Shown: positions 1 through 5,701 of the stretch, piece by piece
Layout of the letters: each line of letters opens with the position of its first letter
Numbering within the stretch: the stretch's first letter is position 1
NCBI GenBank assembly: GCA_029941175.1
Contig: JAPYRM010000034.1
Span: 399 to 8,097 of the forward strand
Direction: 5' to 3'
From: Halobacteriales archaeon
Lineage (GTDB): Archaea; Halobacteriota; Halobacteria; Halobacteriales; Hikarchaeaceae
DNA length: 7,699 nucleotides
Notes under the pieces: model-generated
Seen by the model: only the letters and a program-made list of their open reading frames with translations
Told to the model about the DNA's origin: nothing
Database searches by the model: none
Program-made: the position numbers and the translations under genes

Positions 1-63
1 GGGCGGAATGGGCGGAATGGGCGGAATGGGCGGAATGGGCGGAATGGGCGGAATGGGCGGAAT
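1..63 (+). repeat. Perfect 9-bp tandem repeat (GGGCGGAAT x7)
   Basis: Seven identical tandem copies of GGGCGGAAT run from the window edge to base 63 and may continue upstream. The unit is in frame with the chaperonin tail and encodes Gly-Gly-Met as GGC GGA ATG each time. Identity at every third position, and GC content well above the surrounding DNA, suggest recent expansion or homogenisation rather than old coding divergence. Confidence 0.95.
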
Positions 64-70
64 GATGTAA
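1..70 (+). CDS. Chaperonin (thermosome-type likely), C-terminal tail only
   Basis: Partial gene entering from the left edge. Read in the frame starting at base 2, the sequence gives seven Gly-Gly-Met triplets, one further Met and a TAA stop at 68-70. A tail of GGM repeats ending in Met-Met is the hallmark of Hsp60-class chaperonins, found in both bacterial GroEL and archaeal thermosome subunits. In these rings the flexible tail projects into the folding cavity. Because the neighbouring genes are archaeal, a thermosome (group II) subunit is the better guess, but the tail alone cannot separate the two groups. All ATP-binding and apical domains lie outside the window. The gene converges on the Lrp/AsnC gene. 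Confidence 0.75.
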   Translation, partial: GGMGGMGGMGGMGGMGGMGGMM

Positions 71-158
71 AATTCTCTCCTTATTTTCTGAAAATCTACT
101 TTTCTGATCTCTCCAAATTTCTATTTCTGAGCGCCCCCGAAAGATCCTATTCACTTGA
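71..158 (+). terminator. Pyrimidine-rich convergent spacer, probable chaperonin terminator
   Basis: The 88 bases between the chaperonin stop and the facing regulator stop hold no ORF. On the plus strand they are pyrimidine-rich, with TTTCTGA occurring at 85-91, 101-107 and 124-130 and short T runs at 83-88 and 100-103. Archaeal termination often relies on T-rich stretches without a hairpin, so this is a plausible termination zone. No strong stem is visible. Confidence 0.4.
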
Positions 159-683
159 TCAGTCCGCTCTCGACGTTTTCTTCATCCATGCCCCTTGAAC
201 ATTCCCATAATATTCTTGATCCATTTCTTCGAATTCTGAAATACAAAACTGACGATTTTCTACAACAGCGTTCAACACAACACTAGTGTTTGAAGCTTTT
301 ATGATGGGGTCTATGAGAATAGCTTTTATTTGTTTATTCATTCCCAAAGTGTCCCTGAATTTTGCAATGATAATTAAATCATAATCTCCAGTGACTTCAT
401 AAATTGATATCATTTGTTCATATTCTGCAAGTTTACTAGTGATATCCGGAATCAAAGCACCTTCCACTTTCAATTGAATTATTGCCGTGAGTCCATATCC
501 TAGCTTTTCGTATTTGATTTTCGGGACATATCCAACAATAACTCCTCTTTCTTCCAATTCAAATAGATGCCTTGAGATAGTTGCTACAGACACACCTATT
601 CTTTCTGACAAAGTTCTAAAACTTGCCCTGCCATCCTCAAGTAGTTCATTTATCAATTTTGAGTCGAGTTTTTCGTGCGTCAT
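159..683 (-). CDS. Lrp/AsnC-family transcriptional regulator
   Basis: A 174-residue protein with the two-part Lrp/AsnC build. Residues 1-55 form the AsnC-type winged helix-turn-helix (LDSKLINELLEDGRASF, then the recognition region SVATISRHLFELEERGVI). Residues 63-145 form the RAM effector domain, with the typical TGDYDLIIIAKF stretch at 98-109. It has about 20 extra C-terminal residues compared with ordinary Lrp proteins. I prefer the ATG at 683; a TTG codon directly before it (686) would add one residue. The gene is divergent from glnA, an arrangement I recall for haloarchaeal lrp/glnA pairs, so a role in controlling glutamine synthetase, its own gene, or both is likely. The TATA-like box lies inside one of the repeated elements upstream, consistent with autoregulation. 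Family is confident; the ligand cannot be read from sequence. Confidence 0.93.
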   Translation of the reverse strand: MTHEKLDSKLINELLEDGRASFRTLSERIGVSVATISRHLFELEERGVIVGYVPKIKYEKLGYGLTAIIQLKVEGALIPDITSKLAEYEQMISIYEVTGDYDLIIIAKFRDTLGMNKQIKAILIDPIIKASNTSVVLNAVVENRQFCISEFEEMDQEYYGNVQGAWMKKTSRAD

Positions 684-706
684 CAACTAAATATACGAAT
701 TATCTA

Positions 707-720
707 TACTAAAATGTACC
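707..720 (+). promoter_or_regulatory. Candidate operator, copy 1 (TACTAAAATGTACC)
   Basis: This near-palindrome (TAC-TAAAAT-GTA) overlaps the likely TATA box of the Lrp/AsnC gene. A close relative occurs 29 bases downstream. AsnC-family proteins bind A/T-rich dyads, often several in helical phase, and commonly repress their own gene. Assignment to this regulator is inference. Confidence 0.35.
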
Positions 721-736
721 GAATGGTTATTTTTAA

Positions 737-749
737 TACAAAATGTTCC
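737..749 (+). promoter_or_regulatory. Candidate operator, copy 2 (TACAAAATGTTCC)
   Basis: This shares TAC, AAAATGT and the final CC with the element at 707-720 but lacks one T, and has TTC where copy 1 has TAC. The AAAATGT cores begin at 711 and 740, 29 bases or roughly three helical turns apart. It lies just upstream of the candidate glnA TATA region, where a bound factor could activate glnA. Confidence 0.33.
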
Positions 750-808
750 CCGTGTGAAAACCATAAAAGCTTATTATGATACATACATTATAATAAATAT
801 AGATTAAT

Positions 809-2179
809 ATGACAAATGGACATTCTGATTCTGAACTGGCCGAAATTGGTCCCCCTGAACAAAAAATTCTAGATAATATTCAAAAAAACAATATAGACTT
901 CTTACAATTGCAATTCGTTGATATACTTGGTATAGTAAAAAATATAGCTATACCCTCTGAACAAGCAGAAAAAGCATTCACAGAAGGTATCTATTTCGAC
1001 GGGTCTTCTATAGAGGGATTTGTTAGGATCCAAGAATCCGACATGCGTCTTGTCCCCGATGCTTCCACATATGCCGAACTTCCATGGCAAAAGGACGAAA
1101 ACGGACGGGGAACTGCAAGAGTCATCTCTGATGTTCGCCGGATCGATAACACACCTTTCGAAGGTGACCCACGAAATACTCTTCAAACCTCACTCGAAAA
1201 AGCAAACAAAATGGGGTTTGAAGTCAACGTTGGGATTGAGCCCGAATTTTTCATTTTAAAAATGCATGACAATAATCCCACTATAGAGCCTCATGACGTT
1301 GGAGGATACTTCGATATAACACCTGTCGATCAAGCTTCCCCAATCCGTAGAAAAATGGTATATGCTCTACAACAACTCGAATTTGAAATAGAAGCAAGTC
1401 ACCACGAAGTTGCAAAGGGCCAGCACGAAATCAATTGGAAATATGCCCCTGCCTTCAAAACTGCAGACAATGTTGTAACATTTAAAGCAGCAGTACGAGC
1501 AGTTGCACAACAAAATGGGGTTTATGCAACATTTATGCCAAAACCCATTTCTGGAATTAATGGATCCGGAATGCACACTCACATGTCTTTATTTAAAAAT
1601 GGAAAGAATGCATTTTTTGATAAGAAAGGCGAATTCGGTCTTTCTGATGTGGCGAAGCAATATCTCGCAGGTTTACTAGAACATGCCCCTGCTTTAACTG
1701 CAATCTGCAATCCGATAGTCAACTCTTACAAACGTCTCGTTCCAGGATACGAAGCACCCGTATACATAGCTTGGAGTGACGTCAACAGATCCGCATTGAT
1801 TAGGAAACCAGCTTCAAGTACTACTGCAGGAACTCGTATAGAGTTCCGTTCTCCAGATCCTGCCTGTAACCCTTACTTGGCAATAGCCACAATGATAGAA
1901 GCAGGCCTAGACGGCATCAATCGAGAATTAGAAGCACCAGCACCTGTGCGTGAAAACATATATGATTTCGATTCCATAAAACAAGAGGAACATGGAATCA
2001 CAATTCTCCCAAGCAACCTAGGAGATGCACTTGATGCACTCGAAGCAGATGATGTCATATGCAACGCCCTTGGACCTCACATAACAAAAGAATTCATAGC
2101 CACCAAACGAGATGAATATGCAGATTATTTGGTATCTGTATCTCCATGGGAGCACGATCGATATCTGCGCGTTTTCTAA
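809..2179 (+). CDS. glnA: Glutamine synthetase, type I-alpha
   Basis: Catalyses ATP-dependent condensation of ammonia with glutamate to glutamine in the cytoplasm, the entry point of ammonium assimilation; the family forms dodecamers. The 456 residues carry all the class signatures: DGSSIEGF (64-71), the metal-binding EPEFF glutamates (E144, E146), HHE and QHE (E200, E207), GSGMH (H256), the [13 protein letters not shown] flap with E315, NRS (R327) and RIEFRSPDP (E345, R347). R73 in GFVRI matches Arg62 of Bacillus subtilis GlnA, which mediates glutamine feedback inhibition in the I-alpha type. The adenylylation motif around the tyrosine of I-beta enzymes (NLYDLPPEE) is not preserved; only NIYDFD is present. 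The start ATG at 809 gives about 11 residues more at the N terminus than B. subtilis GlnA. It is probably controlled with the divergent Lrp/AsnC gene. Confidence 0.98.
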   Translation: MTNGHSDSELAEIGPPEQKILDNIQKNNIDFLQLQFVDILGIVKNIAIPSEQAEKAFTEGIYFDGSSIEGFVRIQESDMRLVPDASTYAELPWQKDENGRGTARVISDVRRIDNTPFEGDPRNTLQTSLEKANKMGFEVNVGIEPEFFILKMHDNNPTIEPHDVGGYFDITPVDQASPIRRKMVYALQQLEFEIEASHHEVAKGQHEINWKYAPAFKTADNVVTFKAAVRAVAQQNGVYATFMPKPISGINGSGMHTHMSLFKNGKNAFFDKKGEFGLSDVAKQYLAGLLEHAPALTAICNPIVNSYKRLVPGYEAPVYIAWSDVNRSALIRKPASSTTAGTRIEFRSPDPACNPYLAIATMIEAGLDGINRELEAPAPVRENIYDFDSIKQEEHGITILPSNLGDALDALEADDVICNALGPHITKEFIATKRDEYADYLVSVSPWEHDRYLRVF

Positions 2180-2180
2180 C

Positions 2181-3287
2181 TCAACTATTTTTTACATTTT
2201 CGTATATTTCTGAAACCGTAGCATTTGTTTTCAACGTAGTCCCGCCATAGTGAGTCCTTGAAGCCCGAAAACCTGCATCTGATAAATGCTTAACAAATAT
2301 TTCCATAGAAGAAGCTGGCAGTTTCCACAATCGACATAATTTGTGCTGATCATAATGCATAGGAACGTCTAGCTCTTCTAATAATCTTGAAAAGATTTTT
2401 TGCGCTCCATTTGCCATACCCATATCTTCAGTTATATGCCCTTTGACCTTATTTACAAAATTTTTGCTAGTGGTATTTCCCAACCAAATAGGACCTGAAG
2501 TTATCATTTTTGCACTCCCACACGAAGGACAAACAGAAGGTGGGAACGCAATTAGACCCTCTTGAGTATCACGGTGCAAACAAGAAGTACAATGATGTAA
2601 GTATCCCAATTTTTCCAATGATTCATTTGCTTTTGATACTCTCCTTTCTATCTCTACATACACTCTATAATAATGACGCGTTGCGTGGCATAAAATGGGA
2701 TTAATTCCAACGTCATATTGTGCAGCCATTCTCGCCATCGAAGAGAGAAGAACTCTGATGCCCACTTCTGCATGGTATTCTGTTTTCCGGGGAATGGCAT
2801 TGTATCGACGAACACCTGCCTGGAAATGAGCACCACAAAGAGGCGCGGTATCGGTCGCGGTCACACAAACCAAACGACGTGCTCCCCGAAACGCACTATC
2901 TAAGAAGGAAATTGGGCTCCCAAATGGATCTATATCCACTACGTCATATCTATTCATCCGAAGAATGATATTAACATCATTTTGATATACTTCCCCTGAT
3001 AATCCATTCTTGGTTAAGTTAGATTTGCATAGCTTGACGGCATCTTCATCAATGTCTACTAGTGTCACTTTCCAGCCTTCTGACGCAGCCCTCACTCCTC
3101 TTATTCCCGTCGCTGCATTTGCATCAAGATATGTATCAATTCCTTCTGCCCTATATGCCCGCAACACTGCCACTGTTATGTCCCTATTTAACTCCATATT
3201 CGGATTGAAGAATACATCTTTAGTCCTTCCTGATACAGATGCCGATGGAACTGTAGCTTCAATCCCTCCTTCTGAGATTGTATACAT
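2181..3287 (-). CDS. trm1: tRNA (guanine-26 N2)-dimethyltransferase Trm1
   Basis: Transfers methyl groups from S-adenosylmethionine to N2 of G26 in tRNA. The 368-residue protein has the Trm1 order of motifs: FFNPNMELNRD (27-36), the SAM-binding DANAATGIRG (55-64), the acidic loop VDIDED (77-82), VDIDPFGSP (117-125), VTATDTAPLCG (142-152) and GPIWLG (265-270). The C-terminal domain ends with TRTHYGG-like sequence (R344-T345-H346-Y347). Four cysteines (C233, C236, C253, C256) form a zinc-ribbon insert that I do not recall in Pyrococcus horikoshii Trm1. The ATG at 3287 fits the family start; an in-frame TTG at 3308 would add seven residues that do not resemble the family. The stop lies one base from the glnA stop on the other strand. 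Confidence 0.95.
   Translation of the reverse strand: MYTISEGGIEATVPSASVSGRTKDVFFNPNMELNRDITVAVLRAYRAEGIDTYLDANAATGIRGVRAASEGWKVTLVDIDEDAVKLCKSNLTKNGLSGEVYQNDVNIILRMNRYDVVDIDPFGSPISFLDSAFRGARRLVCVTATDTAPLCGAHFQAGVRRYNAIPRKTEYHAEVGIRVLLSSMARMAAQYDVGINPILCHATRHYYRVYVEIERRVSKANESLEKLGYLHHCTSCLHRDTQEGLIAFPPSVCPSCGSAKMITSGPIWLGNTTSKNFVNKVKGHITEDMGMANGAQKIFSRLLEELDVPMHYDQHKLCRLWKLPASSMEIFVKHLSDAGFRASRTHYGGTTLKTNATVSEIYENVKNS
2188..2193 (+). terminator. T6 run, likely glnA terminator inside trm1
   Basis: Six T residues begin nine bases after the glnA stop and are followed by ACATTTT. An oligo-T tract is the usual archaeal intrinsic terminator. Here it lies within the last codons of the convergent trm1 gene, where it encodes part of the Lys-Asn stretch, so one sequence does both jobs. 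Confidence 0.5.
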
Positions 3288-3403
3288 ATACTTCAGTCCG
3301 TGGCACAACCTGAAAATCCATCGCTTATCGTTAATTGCTATTTCGTATCTAGAAGCGTTACCAAGTTATTTGCTTTTATTACCCTAGAGCTCCAATATAT
3401 CTT
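3288..3403. promoter_or_regulatory. Divergent trm1 / SWIM-gene promoter region
   Basis: 116 non-coding bases between two divergent genes. For the plus-strand SWIM gene, the A/T box CTTTTATTA at 3373-3381 lies 23-31 bases before the GTG at 3404, which predicts a leaderless message. For trm1, the A/T-rich stretch at about 3330-3342 (minus strand CAATTAACGATAA) is the best TATA candidate and would give a leader of roughly 20 bases before the ATG. No RNA gene is visible. Confidence 0.45.
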
Positions 3404-3745
3404 GTGCCGTCATATAATCGGAAGGGCAACCCATTACCCCCTGAAAACTCCACTAACACTTACATAGAGGCACTACTACAAAAAAGTGGAACTCGCGGAG
3501 AAAAGGCTCTCGAAGCTATCCACGAAGACCGAGTCAAACAATACCGAGATTTCACCGTAGTTGTTGGATACAACGACGAATATATTGTGGAAGATAGTAT
3601 GTGCACTTGCAAAAACTCCGAATATAATATCAAAAGCGACATGAATAAGAAATGTTGGCATTTATTAGCAGTAGATCTCGCCGAAAGAACCGGAAGTATA
3701 GATTACCATGATATGTGGTATTCTGAAGTCAGAGATTTATTATGA
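3404..3745 (+). CDS. Small SWIM zinc-finger protein
   Basis: A 113-residue protein built around one SWIM-type zinc finger: C67-T-C69, 14 residues, then C84-W-H86 (CxC...CxH). Two residues after the histidine is A89, which gives the CxHxxA extension recognised in the Shu2/Sws1 recombination family. Upstream are a basic, Pro-rich N terminus, a helix (about 18-46) and a beta segment (DFTVVVGY) leading into the finger. No helicase, transposase or nuclease domain is attached. SWIM fingers bind DNA or proteins; archaeal stand-alone members have been linked to Sws1, but the role here is not shown by sequence. The start is GTG at 3404; no in-frame ATG occurs before the finger at residue 66. The stop overlaps the next gene as ATGA, so the two are almost certainly co-transcribed. 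Confidence 0.85.
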   Translation: MPSYNRKGNPLPPENSTNTYIEALLQKSGTRGEKALEAIHEDRVKQYRDFTVVVGYNDEYIVEDSMCTCKNSEYNIKSDMNKKCWHLLAVDLAERTGSIDYHDMWYSEVRDLL

Positions 3746-3951
3746 ACTTTTTCCAAAACACAAAACCATCTGAAATTTTTTGGTCCCTATTCCTATCCCT
3801 CCCCGTTGGCTTTGGTGTATCTCTAGCTATAATGAAAAGCACCGGAGGAAATTTAACAGAACCACTAGTATTCGTACCTGGGTTACTTTCCTTTTTATTT
3901 ATATTTTTAATCATCGCACTTAGTATTCTCACCCCTGAAAATATCTCTTGA
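3742..3951 (+). CDS. Small two-helix membrane protein, unknown function
   Basis: A 69-residue protein I do not recognise. Hydrophobic segments at about 11-31 (FWSLFLSLPVGFGVSLAIM) and 41-63 (LVFVPGLLSFLFIFLIIAL) predict two membrane helices joined by a short polar loop (KSTGGNLTE), with short N- and C-terminal tails. It is probably real rather than a chance ORF: its ATG overlaps the SWIM-gene stop as ATGA, it has a coherent membrane topology, and it ends just before a T6 terminator and the convergent hisH stop. Co-translation with the SWIM protein suggests a related role, but no function can be assigned. Confidence 0.75.
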   Translation: MNFFQNTKPSEIFWSLFLSLPVGFGVSLAIMKSTGGNLTEPLVFVPGLLSFLFIFLIIALSILTPENIS

Positions 3952-3953
3952 AA

Positions 3954-3959
3954 TTTTTT
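3954..3959 (+). terminator. T6 run ending the SWIM/membrane operon
   Basis: Six T residues start three bases after the membrane-protein stop, inside the 13-base gap before the hisH stop on the opposite strand. This fits an archaeal oligo-T terminator for the two-gene operon. Confidence 0.55.
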
Positions 3960-3964
3960 CAGAA

Positions 3965-4597
3965 TCATACACTCTGACAAAATTCAATAAAATTACGAAG
4001 GATCTTTAAACCTGCTTCTCCCGATTTTTCAGGGTGAAACTGTGTCCCAAAAACATTTTCTCTAGCAATCATACTAGCAAATTCCACTCCATATTCTGTA
4101 GTCGAAATCACCGCTGAACTATCCTCCGGCACTGCATGATATGAGTGAACGAAATAAGCATATAACCCATCCACTCCTTTGACAACAGGATGTTCTTGTA
4201 CGATCTTCAATTTGTTCCATCCCATATGTGGCACCTTTCCATTTCTAATCCTAACATTCTTTCCTGGGATTAGATCTAGTCCTTGAACATCCCCTTGACC
4301 TACACCTTCCGATTCTTCCGATTCTGTCAGCAACATTTGCATTCCCAAACAAATACCAAACATAGGGGTCCCACTTTCACTAATTTCAATAATACTTTTT
4401 CTAAGTGGTTCTGCATTTTCCATACCCTCCGAAAACGCCCCCACTCCTGGCAGTACTACACCATCTGCGTGTGATATGATGTCCATGTTCGATGTAACAA
4501 GCACATCTCCCCCAGAACGCTCAAATCCCTTTCTAACACTCCTCAAATTGCCCAACCCATAATCTATTATTGCTATTTTTACAGTAGTCACAGCCAA
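3965..4597 (-). CDS. hisH: Imidazole glycerol phosphate synthase, glutaminase subunit HisH
   Basis: The class I glutamine amidotransferase that supplies ammonia to HisF for imidazole glycerol phosphate and AICAR formation in histidine synthesis. The 210 residues show IAIIDYGLGNLRSV (8-21), VVLPGVGAF (47-55), the nucleophile elbow GICLGMQ with C83, VPHMGWN (122-128), YFVHSYH (148-154) and FHPEKSG (187-193) with H188 and E190, completing the Cys-His-Glu triad. No ATG is available at the N terminus: the choices are TTG at 4597 or GTG at 4591, which would start MTTVKIAIIDYG. The shorter form is equally plausible. No other his gene is in the window, so HisF must be encoded elsewhere. The gene follows the glycosylase gene by about 70 bases on the same strand. 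Confidence 0.95.
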   Translation of the reverse strand: MAVTTVKIAIIDYGLGNLRSVRKGFERSGGDVLVTSNMDIISHADGVVLPGVGAFSEGMENAEPLRKSIIEISESGTPMFGICLGMQMLLTESEESEGVGQGDVQGLDLIPGKNVRIRNGKVPHMGWNKLKIVQEHPVVKGVDGLYAYFVHSYHAVPEDSSAVISTTEYGVEFASMIARENVFGTQFHPEKSGEAGLKILRNFIEFCQSV

Positions 4598-4667
4598 CTT
4601 CTCACTTACTCTATTAGACTAACAATCTAGAAAAAGATTATGTACTGAAACCGAATGTTAACTAGTT
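4598..4667 (-). promoter_or_regulatory. Spacer with possible glycosylase terminator and hisH promoter
   Basis: This 70-base gap separates two same-strand genes. On the minus strand it has a T5 run (bases 4631-4635 read as A5 on plus) that could end the upstream glycosylase transcript. GTACATAATC at about 4636-4645 could serve as a hisH TATA box with a leader of about 20 bases. Both assignments are weak. Confidence 0.25.
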
Positions 4668-5243
4668 CTACTTTTCCTCTGTCCTTTTTGATTCAATCCA
4701 CTCTACAGCCTTTGAAATTGCAGATTCAAAAATCATTTTTTGATTTGGGTTATATAAAGTCGCAGCCGGGTGAATACAAATCAACACAAATCGATCTACG
4801 CCAGCAATATTCACTAGTTCTATTTTCCCCGCTTCTTCTGTAACTTTTACTTTTCTTTGAAGTAGATGTTCAGATGGAACCCGTCCCAATGCGATAACTA
4901 GACTAGGATTTACCAGTTGAATTTCGGTATGCAAGTGATTCTTACAATTATAAAGTTCTTCTTTGGACGGATTTCTGTTTTCTGGAGGTCTGCAGCGAAC
5001 ACAATTCGTGATCCTAATGTCCTTTCTTTCTATGCCGTTTTTCTGTAAACTTTTATCAAGAACAGAACCACTCCGGCCCACAAATGGTTTCCCATTTATA
5101 TCTTCTTCTCTCCCTGGTCCCTCTCCTACAAATAACATTTCCGCATTTAATTTTCCATCCCCGTTAACAATCATAGTTCGTGAAGCTACTAAGGCCGGAC
5201 AGCGTTCGCATGAGATTACTTCCGATCCCCTCATATTCTCCAT
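4668..5243 (-). CDS. Type 4 uracil-DNA glycosylase (Fe-S, UDGa)
   Basis: Removes uracil from DNA, the first step of base excision repair after cytosine deamination. The 191-residue protein has the family 4 motif A, GEGPGREED (40-48) followed by GKPFVGRSG (51-59), TNCVRCRPPENR (79-90) and motif B, HPAATLYNP (158-166) with H158. Cysteines C12, C15, C84 and C100 match the C-x2-C...C-x15-C pattern that binds the 4Fe-4S cluster of this family; C81 is an additional cysteine close by. The acidic residue in motif A and the HPAA form separate it from type 5 enzymes. The start is ATG at 5243; a second ATG at 5234 is possible but would leave only eight residues before the first cluster cysteine. Divergent from the DUF454 gene by 27 bases. 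Confidence 0.96.
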   Translation of the reverse strand: MENMRGSEVISCERCPALVASRTMIVNGDGKLNAEMLFVGEGPGREEDINGKPFVGRSGSVLDKSLQKNGIERKDIRITNCVRCRPPENRNPSKEELYNCKNHLHTEIQLVNPSLVIALGRVPSEHLLQRKVKVTEEAGKIELVNIAGVDRFVLICIHPAATLYNPNQKMIFESAISKAVEWIESKRTEEK

Positions 5244-5270
5244 ATACTATAGTAGTTGTATTGATAGCTT
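5244..5270. promoter_or_regulatory. 27-bp bidirectional promoter
   Basis: Only 27 bases separate two divergent ATG codons. On the plus strand, ATACTATA at 5244-5251 lies 20-27 bases before the DUF454 start. On the minus strand, CATAAGCTA (about 5264-5272) lies 21-29 bases before the glycosylase start. Each TATA-like box therefore sits beside, or reaches into, the other gene's start codon, which requires leaderless messages in both directions and probably mutually exclusive initiation. Confidence 0.5.
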
Positions 5271-5696
5271 ATGAATTCTGTCCCTTCTGAAATCTCTCCA
5301 TTTGAAGTACAATCTTCTACTTTGAAAAAATACATGTACATGGCGCTTGGTTTTGCAGCTCTTTTCATGGCTTACGTTGGCGTTATCACTCCTGGAATCC
5401 CTTTTGCTATTTTTCTAATCACTGCCGCCTGGGCGTTTAGTAAAAGCTCTGAAAAATGGCACAATTACTTGTACTCCCATTCAACTTTTGGGCCCTTTCT
5501 CTATAATTGGGAAACCGAACGAATCTTCCCCCGAAAAGCACGATATCTAATGATGTTATCTATGTGGGTTAGTTCCACTATAATCTGGGTAACAACAAAA
5601 TCCATACATTTCACTGGAGCTGTAGTTATTGTTATGATATTGGCTATACTTTGGATCAATCGATACCCTGAATCCTCTTCGATAAATATTTCTTGA
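5271..5696 (+). CDS. DUF454 (YbaN-like) membrane protein
   Basis: A 141-residue protein matching the YbaN/DUF454 pattern: a first membrane helix (about 20-38) running into GVITPGIPFAIFLI (37-50), then AAWAFSKSSEKWHNYL (52-67), FGPFLYNW (73-80) and RIFPRKARY (84-92), followed by two further helices at about 93-108 and 113-130. The family is small, integral to the membrane and of unknown biochemical function. The N-terminal ~18 residues are polar. The gene is immediately followed by the metallo-hydrolase gene, with the stop codon overlapping a possible TTG start, so the two form an operon. Confidence 0.88.
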   Translation: MNSVPSEISPFEVQSSTLKKYMYMALGFAALFMAYVGVITPGIPFAIFLITAAWAFSKSSEKWHNYLYSHSTFGPFLYNWETERIFPRKARYLMMLSMWVSSTIIWVTTKSIHFTGAVVIVMILAILWINRYPESSSINIS

Positions 5697-5701
5697 ATTC
5701 C

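Larger units (their letters stand above)
684..808. promoter_or_regulatory. Divergent lrp/glnA control region
   Basis: 125 non-coding bases between two divergent start codons. For the regulator (minus strand), a TATA-like TTAGTATAG lies at about 703-712, 20-29 bases before its ATG. For glnA (plus strand), the A/T-rich CATAAAAGC at 762-770 and TTATTATGA at 771-779 are candidate TATA boxes, which would give a short leader. Two similar elements lie at 707-720 and 737-749 and are described separately. Confidence 0.6.

Noticed and set aside
1..63. Tandem array as a CRISPR or integration-associated repeat
   Set aside because: There are no spacers, the unit is nine bases, and it reads in frame as a chaperonin GGM tail with a stop.
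487..690. Plus-strand 67-residue ORF opposite the Lrp/AsnC gene
   Set aside because: It is antisense to a well-supported regulator, shows no family motif, and has composition typical of a shadow frame.
684..808. Possible riboswitch or small RNA between lrp and glnA
   Set aside because: I could not find a convincing stem-loop or known aptamer signature; the region is explained better as a divergent promoter with operators.
902..2064. Several ORFs of 63-94 residues on both strands within glnA
   Set aside because: All lie wholly inside the conserved glutamine synthetase coding region in other frames and show no domain.
3010..3387. Plus-strand 125-residue ORF covering the trm1 5' end and the divergent spacer
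   Set aside because: Most of it is antisense to the conserved SAM-binding part of Trm1, the composition is Ser/Ala/Thr-rich shadow-like, and it runs through the likely promoter region.
3729..3980. Minus-strand 83-residue ORF opposite the small membrane protein
   Set aside because: It overlaps both the hisH end and the coupled membrane-protein gene. The plus-strand frame has ATGA coupling and membrane helices, so it is preferred.
4963..5274. Plus-strand 103-residue ORF opposite the glycosylase
   Set aside because: It is antisense to the conserved Fe-S and motif A region and crosses the compact promoter; there is no independent support.
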